Positions 5,549 to 13,227 of a DNA stretch of 15,173 bases are shown piece by piece. Position 1 is the stretch's first letter; each line of letters opens with the position of its first letter. The notes under the pieces were generated by a model. That model did not search any database. It worked only from the letters and a program-made list of their open reading frames with translations, and was not told where the DNA came from. Source of the DNA: DATHBD01 sp035296325. GTDB lineage: Bacteria > Actinomycetota > Actinomycetes > Mycobacteriales > Micromonosporaceae. The position numbers and the translations under genes were made by a program. The stretch is from contig DATHBD010000075.1 of the NCBI GenBank assembly GCA_035296325.1, positions 1 through 15,173 on the forward strand, in the 5' to 3' direction.

Positions 5549-6286
5549 GTGAAGCGGAAAGCCCAAGTCGCCCTGCTCGCCGGCGGCCTTTTGACGGTGC
5601 TCGGCTCGGCAGGGTGCGCAGGCACCGCGGGCTCCCCGGTCAACGTCAGCGCCGCCGATACCAGCGCTTCGCCGCTGCCGGTCGGCGCGAATGGGGCCGC
5701 GGCAGCCGCCCCCGGCACGGCCGAAGAAGCCGCGCCGCCCGCCGCCGCCCCGGGCGCGGCCGCGCCTGCTGAACTGGTCGCCCGCAGCATCCCCAAGATG
5801 GGAAATGTGGTGACGCACAAGGACTGGGTGCTCTACCGGTTCGACAAGGACACGGCCAACCCACCGGCGTCCAACTGCAACGACACCTGCGCGAAGATCT
5901 GGCCACCGGTGCTCACCGAGGGCACGCCGAAGGTGGACGGCGTGGACGCCAACCTGGTCGGCACGGTGACCCGCGCCGACGGTTCCACCCAGGTCACCAT
6001 CAACGGCTGGCCGGTTTATCAGTACGCCGGTGACACCAAGGGCGCCGAGCCGCCGACCTGGAAGGGTCAGAAGGTCGGCAACACCTGGTGGGTGATCGAC
6101 AAGACCGGCAAGAAGAACCTCACGTGCATCCCGAAGGGCACCCCCAAGGCGATCGCTCCGCCGGCCGACGCGGCGCCGGGCGGCACCGGTGGCGGCGGCG
6201 AGGAGAAGAAGGAAGGCGAGGAGAAGAAGGGCGGCGAAGACAACGCCGACTCCGGCGCCGACTATGGCAGCAGCGGCGGGTACTAG
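5549..6286 (+). CDS. Secreted lipoprotein of the Yx(F/W/Y)xxD repeat family (COG4315/PF03640-like)
   Basis: This 245-residue exported protein starts with KRK and a hydrophobic stretch ending in LGSAGC, so Cys23 is the likely lipidated residue; Ser at -3 of the lipobox is less usual than Leu. An Ala/Pro-rich linker (about 48-75) leads to the folded region (80-190), which carries the family motif twice: LYRFDKD (Y96, F98, D101) and VYQYAGD (Y157, Y159, D162). It also has NCNDTC (Cys110, Cys114) followed by WPP, also typical of the family, and a further Cys193. The C-terminal 35 residues are rich in Gly, Glu and Lys and end in a Gly/Ser/Tyr tail, probably disordered. The biochemical role of this family is not established. 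Divergent placement from a predicted NAD(P)H-to-haem electron path with a matching promoter suggests an extracytoplasmic redox partner or sensor, which is inference. Confidence 0.85.
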   Translation: MKRKAQVALLAGGLLTVLGSAGCAGTAGSPVNVSAADTSASPLPVGANGAAAAAPGTAEEAAPPAAAPGAAAPAELVARSIPKMGNVVTHKDWVLYRFDKDTANPPASNCNDTCAKIWPPVLTEGTPKVDGVDANLVGTVTRADGSTQVTINGWPVYQYAGDTKGAEPPTWKGQKVGNTWWVIDKTGKKNLTCIPKGTPKAIAPPADAAPGGTGGGGEEKKEGEEKKGGEDNADSGADYGSSGGY

Positions 6287-6383
6287 TCGCCGATAAGCCC
6301 CGAGACATTTTCCTGCAGCGTTTGGTATTGCTCCCAGAAAGGCGGTGGCGGCTCGTCCGGTACTGAAAGCGCGTAGAGGCAAT

Positions 6384-6414
6384 CGTGGGTCCCCTCGGCA
6401 AGAGGGGGCCCACG
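6384..6414 (+). terminator. Rho-independent-like terminator after the lipoprotein gene
   Basis: CGTGGGTCCCCT pairs with AGGGGGCCCACG (12 bp including one G-T wobble) across a 7-nt loop and is followed by GCTTTA. It lies 97 bp after the lipoprotein stop and 63 bp before the ald start, separating the accessory redox block from the housekeeping genes. The intervening 6287-6383 shows no other clear element. Confidence 0.75.
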
Positions 6415-6477
6415 GCTTTATGCTCACGGGGTGGCCGCGTTGTGCTCGTCCGGTGCCGGAAAGAGGGGTCAGCCGCC

Positions 6478-7596
6478 GTGAAGGTCGCCGTCGCACGGGA
6501 AGTGAAAAACTCCGAGTACCGCGTGGCGATCACGCCCGCCGGCGTGCACGAGTTCGTCCGGAGTGATCATGAGGTCTTCGTCGAGTCCGGTGCCGGCGAG
6601 GGCTCGTCCATCTCCGACCAGGAGTACCGATCGGCCGGCGCGACCATCCTGGACTCCGCCGACGACGTGTGGGCCGAGGGCGATCTGGTACTGAAGGTCA
6701 AGGAGCCGGTCGCCGAGGAGTACCCCCGGATGCGGGCCGGGCAGGTGCTCTTCACCTACCTGCACCTGGCCGCCTCGGCGGAGTGCACCCAGGCGCTGCT
6801 CGACCGGCGGGTGACCGGCATCGCCTACGAAACCGTGGAACTGCCCGACCGCACGCTGCCACTGCTCGCCCCGATGTCGGAGGTGGCCGGCCGGCTCGCA
6901 CCGCAGGTCGGCGCGTACCACCTGATGCGCTCGGGCGGCGGCCGCGGCGTGCTGATGGGCGGCGTGTCCGGGGTGTACGCCGCGAAGGTTGTCGTCATCG
7001 GTGCCGGGGTGTCCGGGATGAACGCGGCGGCGATCGCGCTCGGCATGCAGGCCGAGGTGCTGCTGCTGGACAAGAACGTGGAGCGGCTGCGCCAGGCGGA
7101 CCGGATCTACCAGGGCCACCTGCAGACCGTCACGTCCAACCTGTACGAGATCGAACGCGCCGTCGTCGATGCCGACCTGGTCATCGGCGCGGTGCTGGTG
7201 CCCGGCGCGAAGGCACCCACGCTGATCTCCAGCCAGCTCGTCAAGCGAATGAAGCGGGGCAGCGTGCTCGTCGACATCTCCATCGACCAGGGTGGCTGCT
7301 TCGAGGACTCGCGCCCCACCACGCACGACGACCCGACGTATCAGGTGCAGGGCTCGGTGTTCTACTGCGTGGCGAACATGCCCGGTGCGGTGCCGCACAC
7401 GTCGACGTACGCGCTGACCAACGTCACCCTGCCGTACGCACTGGAGTTGGCCAACGCCGGCGGGTGGCGGGCGGCGCTGCGCCGCGATCCCGCGCTCGCC
7501 CTCGGGCTCAACACCCACGACGGGCACGTCACCTACGGCCCGGTCGCGGAGGCACACGGCCTGACCGCACTCGCCCTGGGGGACGTGCTCAACTGA
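6478..7596 (+). CDS. ald: Alanine dehydrogenase
   Basis: This 372-residue enzyme catalyses reversible NAD-dependent oxidative deamination of L-alanine to pyruvate and ammonium, in the cytoplasm. Length and motifs match the family: the N-terminal REVKNSEYRVAITPAGV includes substrate-binding Arg15, catalytic Lys75 lies in LKVKEP, catalytic His96 in YLHLA, the NAD-binding fold GAGVSG at 175-180, then VDISIDQGG and the C-terminal NMPGAVPHTST region. The GTG at 6478 is chosen because it places these residues at the numbering usual in the family and follows a GAGGGG ribosome site; an upstream in-frame extension to 6385 runs through the terminator hairpin and is not credible. The stop overlaps the first codon of xerD. 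No Lrp/AsnC-type regulator gene is present alongside. Confidence 0.96.
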   Translation: MKVAVAREVKNSEYRVAITPAGVHEFVRSDHEVFVESGAGEGSSISDQEYRSAGATILDSADDVWAEGDLVLKVKEPVAEEYPRMRAGQVLFTYLHLAASAECTQALLDRRVTGIAYETVELPDRTLPLLAPMSEVAGRLAPQVGAYHLMRSGGGRGVLMGGVSGVYAAKVVVIGAGVSGMNAAAIALGMQAEVLLLDKNVERLRQADRIYQGHLQTVTSNLYEIERAVVDADLVIGAVLVPGAKAPTLISSQLVKRMKRGSVLVDISIDQGGCFEDSRPTTHDDPTYQVQGSVFYCVANMPGAVPHTSTYALTNVTLPYALELANAGGWRAALRRDPALALGLNTHDGHVTYGPVAEAHGLTALALGDVLN

Positions 7597-8543
7597 CCGC
7601 GAGTCCGGCGCTGCGACGGGCGGTCCGGGCCTACCTGGACCACCTGACGGTGGAGCGCGCCCTCGCCGCGAACACGCTCACCTCGTACCGCCGCGATCTC
7701 GACCGTTACCTGGACAGCCTCGCCGGCGCGGGCGTGGCCGACCTCGCCGACGTCGGCGAGCGCGACATCACCCGGCACCTGGCCGCCCTGCGTGGCGGCG
7801 ACGACACCCACCCGGCGCTGTCCGCCGCGTCCGCCGCCCGCGCCGCGAGCGCGGTCCGCGGCCTGCACCGGTTCGCGGTCCGGGAAGGCCTGGCCGCCCA
7901 CGACCCGGCCCACGGGGTGAAACCACCCACCCTGGCCCGCCGGTTGCCGAAGGCCCTGGACGTCGACCAGGTGGAGCGCCTCCTGGGCGCCGCGGGCGAG
8001 CCCGCCGACGGCCCGCTCCCGCTGCGGGACCGGGCGTTGCTGGAGTTCCTCTACGGCACCGGCGCCCGGATCTCCGAAGCGGTCGGCTGCGCGGTGGACG
8101 ACCTCGATCCCGCCGACGGATCGGTCCTGCTGCACGGCAAGGGCGGCAAGACCCGCCTGGTCCCGGTCGGCGGCTACGCACTCGCCGCCCTCGACGCCTA
8201 CCTGGTCCGCGGCCGGCCCACCCTGGTGGCCGCGGGTCGCGGCAGCCATGCGATCTTCCTCAACGCCCGCGGCGGTGCCCTGTCCCGGCAGAGCGCCTGG
8301 GCCACACTGCGCCGCGCGGCGCAGCGCGCCGGCCTGCCCGCCGACGGCCCGCACGGGGTCTCGCCGCACACGCTGCGGCACTCCTACGCGACACACCTGC
8401 TCGACGGGGGCGCCGACATCCGGGTCGTGCAGGAGTTGCTGGGGCACGCCTCGGTGACCACCACGCAGGTGTACACCCTGGTGACCGTGGACCGCATCCG
8501 CGAGGTGTACGCCACCGCGCACCCGCGTGCCCGCGAGGGCTGA
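7593..8543 (+). CDS. xerD: Site-specific tyrosine recombinase XerD
   Basis: XerD, usually with XerC, resolves chromosome dimers at dif. This 316-residue protein has the N-terminal SAM-like DNA-binding domain (about 7-105) and a catalytic domain containing all conserved residues: Arg159 (GARISE), Lys183 (GKGGK), His259 and Arg262 (HTLRHS), His285 (LLGHAS) and nucleophile Tyr294 (QVYT). No ATG, GTG or TTG occurs in frame near the expected N-terminus; the best start is a CTG at 7593 that overlaps the ald stop as CTGA, with a GGGGGA ribosome-site-like run ending 9 nt upstream. A later GTG (codon 20 here) would remove part of the first helix. Translational coupling to ald is therefore likely. XerD rather than XerC is inferred from the location upstream of parA-scpAB, as in other actinobacteria. 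Confidence 0.9.
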   Translation: MTASPALRRAVRAYLDHLTVERALAANTLTSYRRDLDRYLDSLAGAGVADLADVGERDITRHLAALRGGDDTHPALSAASAARAASAVRGLHRFAVREGLAAHDPAHGVKPPTLARRLPKALDVDQVERLLGAAGEPADGPLPLRDRALLEFLYGTGARISEAVGCAVDDLDPADGSVLLHGKGGKTRLVPVGGYALAALDAYLVRGRPTLVAAGRGSHAIFLNARGGALSRQSAWATLRRAAQRAGLPADGPHGVSPHTLRHSYATHLLDGGADIRVVQELLGHASVTTTQVYTLVTVDRIREVYATAHPRAREG

Positions 8544-8716
8544 CGACCTGCGCCGATGCCCAGATCGACCGCCTGGCCGGCGTCCACGCTTTGCGACACG
8601 CCGATGCGGTGTGAAAGTCGGCGCGGTTGCGTGGCGTACAGTCGCGACAACGGCCGTCCCGCCCAGTTCGGAGTCGCCGACGAGGCGTCGACCTGCGCAT
8701 TTGGCGTGGTGGCCGC

Positions 8717-8725
8717 GAGGAGGGG
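8717..8725 (+). promoter_or_regulatory. Ribosome binding site deciding the ParA start
   Basis: GAGGAGGGG lies 10 nt before the ATG at 8736. It excludes the longer in-frame start at 8556, which would add 60 residues of non-conserved, Cys/Arg-rich translation from the intergenic stretch. Confidence 0.6.
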
Positions 8726-8735
8726 CGTGGTTGGC

Positions 8736-9677
8736 ATGGCGGGTATGGGCGATCGGGCCGACTCCTGGACCTCGGCGCTGCGGCAGGAGCAGTCCGGCAT
8801 GGATCTCGGGGCGGACCTCGGTCCGGCGGATCCCTCGGCGTACACGGCGCGCAAACCGATCCCGGAGCCGATGCCGGTGCATCGCCACGGCCCGGCGCGG
8901 ATCCTCGCCCTGGCGAATCAGAAGGGTGGGGTGGGTAAGACCACCACCACCATCAATCTTGGCGCGGCGTTGGCCGAGTACGGCCGCCGGGTCCTGTTGG
9001 TGGACTTCGACCCACAGGGCGCGGCGTCGGTCGGCCTGGGTGTGAACCCGCACAACCTGGACCTGTCCATCTACAACCTGCTGATGGACCCGTCCTGCTC
9101 GATCGACGACATCCTGATCAAAACCGATGTCGCGGGCCTGCACCTGCTCCCCGCCAACATCGACCTGTCGGCCGCGGAGATCCAGCTCGTCAACGAGGTG
9201 GCCCGGGAGATGGCTCTGGCCCGCCTGCTGCGGCCGGTGGTCCGGGAGTACGACTTCATCCTGATCGACTGCCAGCCCTCCCTGGGCCTGCTCGCCCTCA
9301 ACGCGCTGACCTGCGCGCACGCCGTCCTGATCCCGCTGGAGTGTGAGTTCTTCAGCCTGCGCGGCGTGGCGTTGCTGCTGGACACCATCGACAAGGTCCG
9401 CGAGCGGCTCAACTTCGACCTCGAACTCGAGGGCATCCTGGCCACCATGTACGACAGCCGCACCACGCACTGCCGACAGGTGCTGCAGCGGGTGGTCGAG
9501 GCGTTCGGCGACAAGGTGTACCAGACCGTTATCACCAAGACCGTCAAGTTCCCCGAGTCCACCGTCGCCGGCGCGCCGATCACCACGCTCGACCCGGCCT
9601 CCTCCGGTGCGCGCAACTACCGGCAGCTGGCGCGCGAGGTCATCGCCCAGGCGGCCGAGCGCCGGGCGAACGGTTAA
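8736..9677 (+). CDS. parA: ParA/Soj-family chromosome-partitioning ATPase
   Basis: This 313-residue deviant-Walker ATPase has KGGVGKTT at 63-70, the switch region VDFDPQG, and the Walker B-like LIDCQPSLG. A 55-residue N-terminal extension without clear fold precedes the ATPase core. ParA proteins bind DNA non-specifically in the ATP dimer form and move cargo such as ParB-parS or condensin complexes. No parB gene follows, and I see no parS-like TGTTTCACGTGAAACA in the window. Its place right before scpA-scpB matches the conserved actinobacterial 'second ParA' rather than the origin-proximal parAB pair, so a role with ScpAB-SMC condensin is likely but inferred. A TACAGT at 8637-8642 might be a -10 element, without a convincing -35. 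Confidence 0.92.
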   Translation: MAGMGDRADSWTSALRQEQSGMDLGADLGPADPSAYTARKPIPEPMPVHRHGPARILALANQKGGVGKTTTTINLGAALAEYGRRVLLVDFDPQGAASVGLGVNPHNLDLSIYNLLMDPSCSIDDILIKTDVAGLHLLPANIDLSAAEIQLVNEVAREMALARLLRPVVREYDFILIDCQPSLGLLALNALTCAHAVLIPLECEFFSLRGVALLLDTIDKVRERLNFDLELEGILATMYDSRTTHCRQVLQRVVEAFGDKVYQTVITKTVKFPESTVAGAPITTLDPASSGARNYRQLAREVIAQAAERRANG

Positions 9678-9686
9678 CCCGTCGAG

Positions 9687-10646
9687 GTGAGCTACGGTCA
9701 GGCGGTGGCCGACCCAATCGAGGACACGATCACCGCCCCCGCCGTCGACGCGGCCATCCCGGCGCTCGCCATCGAGGCGGCCGCCGCGGCCGACCCGGCG
9801 CCGGGCGGGTTCATGGTGCGGCTCACCAACTTCACCGGCCCGTTCGACCTGCTGCTCCAGTTGATCGGCAAGCACAAGCTCGACGTGACCGAGGTAGCGC
9901 TGCACACGGTCACCGACGACTTCATCGCCTACATCCGCGCCATGGGCGAGGAGTGGGACCTCGACGAGGCGAGCGAGTTCCTCGTCGTCGCCGCGACCCT
10001 GCTCGACCTCAAGGCCGCGCGGCTGCTGCCGTCGGCGTCGGTCGAGGACGAGGAGGACCTCGCCCTGCTGGAGGCGCGGGACCTGCTCTTCGCCCGGCTG
10101 CTGCAGTACAAGGCCTTCAAGGAGGTCGCCGCGTTCATCTCGGCGTTGGAAGCGGTGGGCTCCAAGCGTTACCCGCGGGCGGTGGCCCTGGAGCCCCGGT
10201 ACGCCGCCGCGCTGCCGGATCTGGTCCTCGGCATCAGCCCCGAGCGCCTGGCGGTCCTGGCCCACCGCGCGCTGTCGCCCCGGCCCATGCCGGTCGTGTC
10301 CACCGAGCATGTGCACATGGTCCGGGTCAGCGTCCGCGAGCACGCCGAGTTGCTCAGCGCCCGCCTGGTGAGCATGCGTACCGCCGCATTCCGTACGCTA
10401 TGCGAAGACTGTCATTCCACGCTCGAGGTGGTTGCCCGGTTCCTGGCACTGCTCGAGCTGTACCGCGAAGGACTGGTCGAATTCGATCAGGCACAGGCAC
10501 TGGGGGAGCTGACGGTGAACTGGACCGGCCCCGATGACGCGGCGGTCACCATCGACGTCGAGGAGTACGAGGGGGAGCCGGCCCTCGCCGCCGAGCCGGA
10601 CCCGGCGGACGCTGCCGACGCCGCCATCGCGGAGTTCGAGGCATGA
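9687..10646 (+). CDS. scpA: Segregation and condensation protein A
   Basis: ScpA is the kleisin subunit bridging the SMC head domains in bacterial condensin, acting in chromosome compaction and segregation. The core begins near residue 43 with VRLTNFTGPFDLLLQLI and continues with the conserved DFIAYI, EASEFLVVAATLLDLKAARLL and an acidic stretch; a winged-helix-like C-terminal region (TLEVVARFLALLELYREGLVEF) follows. Length is 319 residues, with a 40-residue Ala-rich N-terminal extension. The start is uncertain: the GTG at 9687 has almost no ribosome site, while a GTG at 9705 has GAGGTGA upstream but at a long spacing. The gene begins 9 bp after parA and its stop overlaps the scpB start as ATGA, so the three form one transcription unit. 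Confidence 0.94.
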   Translation: MSYGQAVADPIEDTITAPAVDAAIPALAIEAAAAADPAPGGFMVRLTNFTGPFDLLLQLIGKHKLDVTEVALHTVTDDFIAYIRAMGEEWDLDEASEFLVVAATLLDLKAARLLPSASVEDEEDLALLEARDLLFARLLQYKAFKEVAAFISALEAVGSKRYPRAVALEPRYAAALPDLVLGISPERLAVLAHRALSPRPMPVVSTEHVHMVRVSVREHAELLSARLVSMRTAAFRTLCEDCHSTLEVVARFLALLELYREGLVEFDQAQALGELTVNWTGPDDAAVTIDVEEYEGEPALAAEPDPADAADAAIAEFEA

Positions 10647-11692
10647 CGACCGATGAGTCGCCGCGCTCCCTGGTCGAGCAGGCGGCCGCCTGGATCCCGC
10701 CCTGGGCGCGTTCGTCCCCGCCGGCCGAGGAGCCGGCCGACGTGCCGGCCGAGGAGCCGGTCGAAGCGCCGGCCGCCCCTGCCGCTGCGGTGTTCGACGT
10801 CGTCACCGCAGAGCCCGACGGCCCGCCGGCTGACGAGGTTGGCGACACCGGCGGCGTACCCGCGGAGGGCTCAGGTGTTCCGCCCGCCGGGCGCGATCAC
10901 GGAGGTCTCGAGGTCGCGGATATCGACCCGATCCCGACGGGAGAGTCCACGCACGCCGACGTCAACGCCGCCGTCGTCGCGGAGCCCGTCGTCGCGGAGC
11001 CCGTCGCCGAACCCGTCGATGAACAGGAAGACCACGGTGTCGGTGCGGTAGACGAAGCTGACTTCCCGGTCCGGCAGCCGAATCGCGATCTTGACACCCC
11101 AGCCCCCGGCCCTGGCGTTGAGCCCGCCCGCGAGCTGCAGCTCATCCCCGAGGCGGAACTGCGCGGCGCGCTGGAAGCCATCCTCCTGGTGGTCGACGAG
11201 CCGGTCTCCGAGGTGCTCCTGGCCCAGGTCCTGGAGCAGCCGACGGAACGCGTCACCACCGTGCTCGCATCGCTCACCGAGGACTACTCCGCCGCCGACC
11301 GCGGGTTCGAACTGCGCCGGGCCGCCGGAGGCTGGCGCCTCTACACCCGCCCGCGGTACGCCCCGTACGTGGAGAAGTTCGTCCTCGACGGCCAACAGAG
11401 CAGGTTGACCCAGGCCGCGCTGGAGACGCTTGCCGTGGTGGCGTACAAGCAGCCGGTCACCAGGTCGCGCATCTCGGCGATCCGGGGCGTCAACTGCGAC
11501 GGGGTGGTCCGCACGCTCGTCACCAGGGGGCTGATCAGCGAGTGCGGCAGCGAGCCGGACAGCGGCGCGTTCCTGTACCGTACGACGACCCTGTTTCTGG
11601 AGAAGCTCGGCCTGGACAGCATCACCCAGTTGCCGGCGCTGGCGCCTTTCCTCCCTGACGATGTGGACGAGATTGCCGATGCCCAGCGCTGA
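10643..11692 (+). CDS. scpB: Segregation and condensation protein B with long disordered N-terminus
   Basis: ScpB dimers bind ScpA and complete the SMC-ScpAB condensin. The conserved tandem winged-helix region starts near residue 168 (LRGALEAILLVVDEPVSEVLLAQVL) and includes LTQAALETLAVVAYKQPVTRSRISAIRGVNCDGVVRTLVTRGLI, ending with FLEKLGLDSITQLPAL. Before it lie about 160 residues rich in Pro, Ala, Glu, Val and Asp with short repeats such as VVAEP, which look disordered; the total of 349 residues is well above the roughly 200 usual for ScpB. ATG at 10643 overlaps the scpA stop. The extension is in the same reading frame with no frameshift sign. The end overlaps the next gene by 14 bp. Confidence 0.94.
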   Translation: MTTDESPRSLVEQAAAWIPPWARSSPPAEEPADVPAEEPVEAPAAPAAAVFDVVTAEPDGPPADEVGDTGGVPAEGSGVPPAGRDHGGLEVADIDPIPTGESTHADVNAAVVAEPVVAEPVAEPVDEQEDHGVGAVDEADFPVRQPNRDLDTPAPGPGVEPARELQLIPEAELRGALEAILLVVDEPVSEVLLAQVLEQPTERVTTVLASLTEDYSAADRGFELRRAAGGWRLYTRPRYAPYVEKFVLDGQQSRLTQAALETLAVVAYKQPVTRSRISAIRGVNCDGVVRTLVTRGLISECGSEPDSGAFLYRTTTLFLEKLGLDSITQLPALAPFLPDDVDEIADAQR

Positions 11693-12464
11693 GTCGTACC
11701 GCCCGGAAGCGTCCGCACCGCAGGTCGAGCGCCTGCAGAAGATCCTCGCCGCCAACGGCGTAGGTTCCCGCCGGGTCTGCGAAAACCTGATCGCGGCCGG
11801 CCGGGTCTCCGTCGACGGCCGGGTCGCCACCCTCGGCGACAAGGCCGACGCGGCCACAGCCGTGATCCACGTCGACGGCGACCGGATCGTCACCGACACC
11901 ACGTTGGTGTACATCGCCCTCAACAAGCCCCGCGGCGTCGTCTCGACCATGGACGACGAGAAGGGCCGGTCGGCGGTGGCCGACTACATCGGCAACATCC
12001 CGCAGCGGGTGTACCACGTCGGGCGGCTCGACGCCGACAGCGAAGGACTGCTGCTGCTCACCAACGACGGCGGCCTGGCCCATCGGCTGACCCATCCCTC
12101 GTTCGGGGTGTCGAAGACGTACCTCTGCGAGGTCCCCGGCCCCATCCCGCGGGCCATGGGCCGGCAGTTGCGCGAAGGCGTGGAACTGGAGGACGGCCCC
12201 GCCCGGGTGGACAGTTTCCGGGTCGTGGACGCCCACGGCGGCAACGCCCTCGTCGAACTCGTCCTGCACGAAGGCCGCAAGCACATCGTGCGCCGCCTGC
12301 TCGACGAGGTCGGGCACCCGGTGTCCCGGCTGGTCCGCACCGCCATCGGCCCGGTCAAGCTGGGTGACCTGCGGCCCGGACGCACCCGCCGGTTGACCAA
12401 CCCGGAGGTCTCCGCACTGTTCCGCGTCGCCGGTGACGGTGATCGCGAGCCGGCCAGCGGCTGA
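11679..12464 (+). CDS. rluB: RsuA/RluB-family 23S or 16S rRNA pseudouridine synthase
   Basis: This 261-residue enzyme isomerises a specific uridine in rRNA to pseudouridine. An N-terminal S4 RNA-binding domain (about 16-75, VERLQKILAANGVGSRRVCENLI) precedes the catalytic domain, whose GRLDADSEGLLLLTNDG carries catalytic Asp118, followed by KTYLCEV and the HEGRKHIVRRLLDEVGHPV segment typical of the family. The ATG at 11679, inside the end of scpB, is chosen; an ATG 18 bp upstream (11661) would add six residues and cannot be excluded. The symbol is by family likeness: which uridine and which rRNA is modified cannot be told from sequence alone. Placement between scpB and cmk is the common actinobacterial arrangement. 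Confidence 0.9.
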   Translation: MPSAESYRPEASAPQVERLQKILAANGVGSRRVCENLIAAGRVSVDGRVATLGDKADAATAVIHVDGDRIVTDTTLVYIALNKPRGVVSTMDDEKGRSAVADYIGNIPQRVYHVGRLDADSEGLLLLTNDGGLAHRLTHPSFGVSKTYLCEVPGPIPRAMGRQLREGVELEDGPARVDSFRVVDAHGGNALVELVLHEGRKHIVRRLLDEVGHPVSRLVRTAIGPVKLGDLRPGRTRRLTNPEVSALFRVAGDGDREPASG

Positions 12465-12543
12465 GGCCGCCGGCAGGCGAGTACGGGCGCGGCGGGGACA
12501 ATCGGTTACTGTCGAGTCGCATCGGCATGAGGAGAATAGACAC

Positions 12544-13227
12544 GTGAGCACGCAGCGGCGACGGGACGGCCACCGGGTGGTGGCCGTCGACGGCCCGTCC
12601 GGATCGGGAAAGTCCACCATCTCCCGACGGCTGGCGGAGGCGCTCGGCGCGGCGTACCTGGATACCGGCGCCATGTACCGCGCCGTCACCTGGGCGGTGC
12701 TGCGCGACGGCGTCGACCCCGCCGACCCGCACGCGGTCGAGAAGGTGGCCGGCTCCATCGAGTTGAAGATCAGCACCGACCCGGCACGGCCACACGTCAC
12801 GGTGGACGGCACCGACGTCAACCGGGCGATCCGCGCCGAGGACGTCACCGGGTGCGTATCGGCCGTCTCCGCCGTCCCGGCGATCCGCGCGCTCCTGGTC
12901 GCTTCCCAGCGCTCGATCATCGACGTCGCGGGCAGCATCGTGGTCGAGGGCCGCGACATCGGCACCGTGGTCGCGCCGGACGCCGACCTCAAGGTGTACC
13001 TCACCGCGTCGGTCGACGAGCGCGCCCGCCGCCGCAGTACCGAAAATGCTTCTGAACTTGAAGCCACCGCCGCGGACCTGGACCGCCGCGACCGGCTCGA
13101 CTCAAGCCGGGCCGTCGACCCGTTGCGCCGCGCCGACGACGCGGTGGTACTGGACACGACCGCGCTCGGCATCGACGAAGTAGTGGCACGGCTGCTCGCA
13201 CTTCTGCAGCGGACGGTGTCGGCGTGA
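12544..13227 (+). CDS. cmk: Cytidylate (CMP/dCMP) kinase
   Basis: Cmk phosphorylates CMP and dCMP with ATP, supplying CDP and dCDP. The 227-residue protein has the P-loop GPSGSGKST (17-25), YLDTGAMYRAVT (38-49) for nucleotide monophosphate binding, VVEGRDIGTVV (133-143) and the lid region around RARRRSTEN, all characteristic of the CMP kinase family. The GTG at 12544 is chosen because AGGAG lies 9 nt upstream (12530-12534); the frame is open upstream to 12433 but that extension overlaps the preceding gene and is not conserved-looking. A 79-bp gap separates it from the pseudouridine synthase gene, so a promoter of its own is possible. Its TGA overlaps the der GTG as GTGA. Confidence 0.96.
   Translation: MSTQRRRDGHRVVAVDGPSGSGKSTISRRLAEALGAAYLDTGAMYRAVTWAVLRDGVDPADPHAVEKVAGSIELKISTDPARPHVTVDGTDVNRAIRAEDVTGCVSAVSAVPAIRALLVASQRSIIDVAGSIVVEGRDIGTVVAPDADLKVYLTASVDERARRRSTENASELEATAADLDRRDRLDSSRAVDPLRRADDAVVLDTTALGIDEVVARLLALLQRTVSA

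Noticed and set aside
6669..7592. Upstream extension of the xerD frame through ald
   Set aside because: The extension is Arg/Gly/Ala-rich out-of-frame translation of ald; the recombinase homology starts only after the ald stop.
8544..8735. parS site or clear promoter before parA
   Set aside because: No TGTTTCACGTGAAACA-like palindrome is present, and the TACAGT at 8637 lacks a -35 at usable spacing.
7533..10343. Very long minus-strand open frame (936 codons) across xerD, parA and scpA
   Set aside because: It lies opposite three confidently identified genes, its translation is low-complexity (Gly/Arg/Asp/Val/Gln-rich) without any domain, and long antisense open frames are expected in GC-rich DNA.
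10960..11030. Tandem GTCGTCGCGGAGCCC repeats as a possible DNA element
   Set aside because: They are in frame within scpB, encode VVAEP, and are explained by low-complexity protein sequence.
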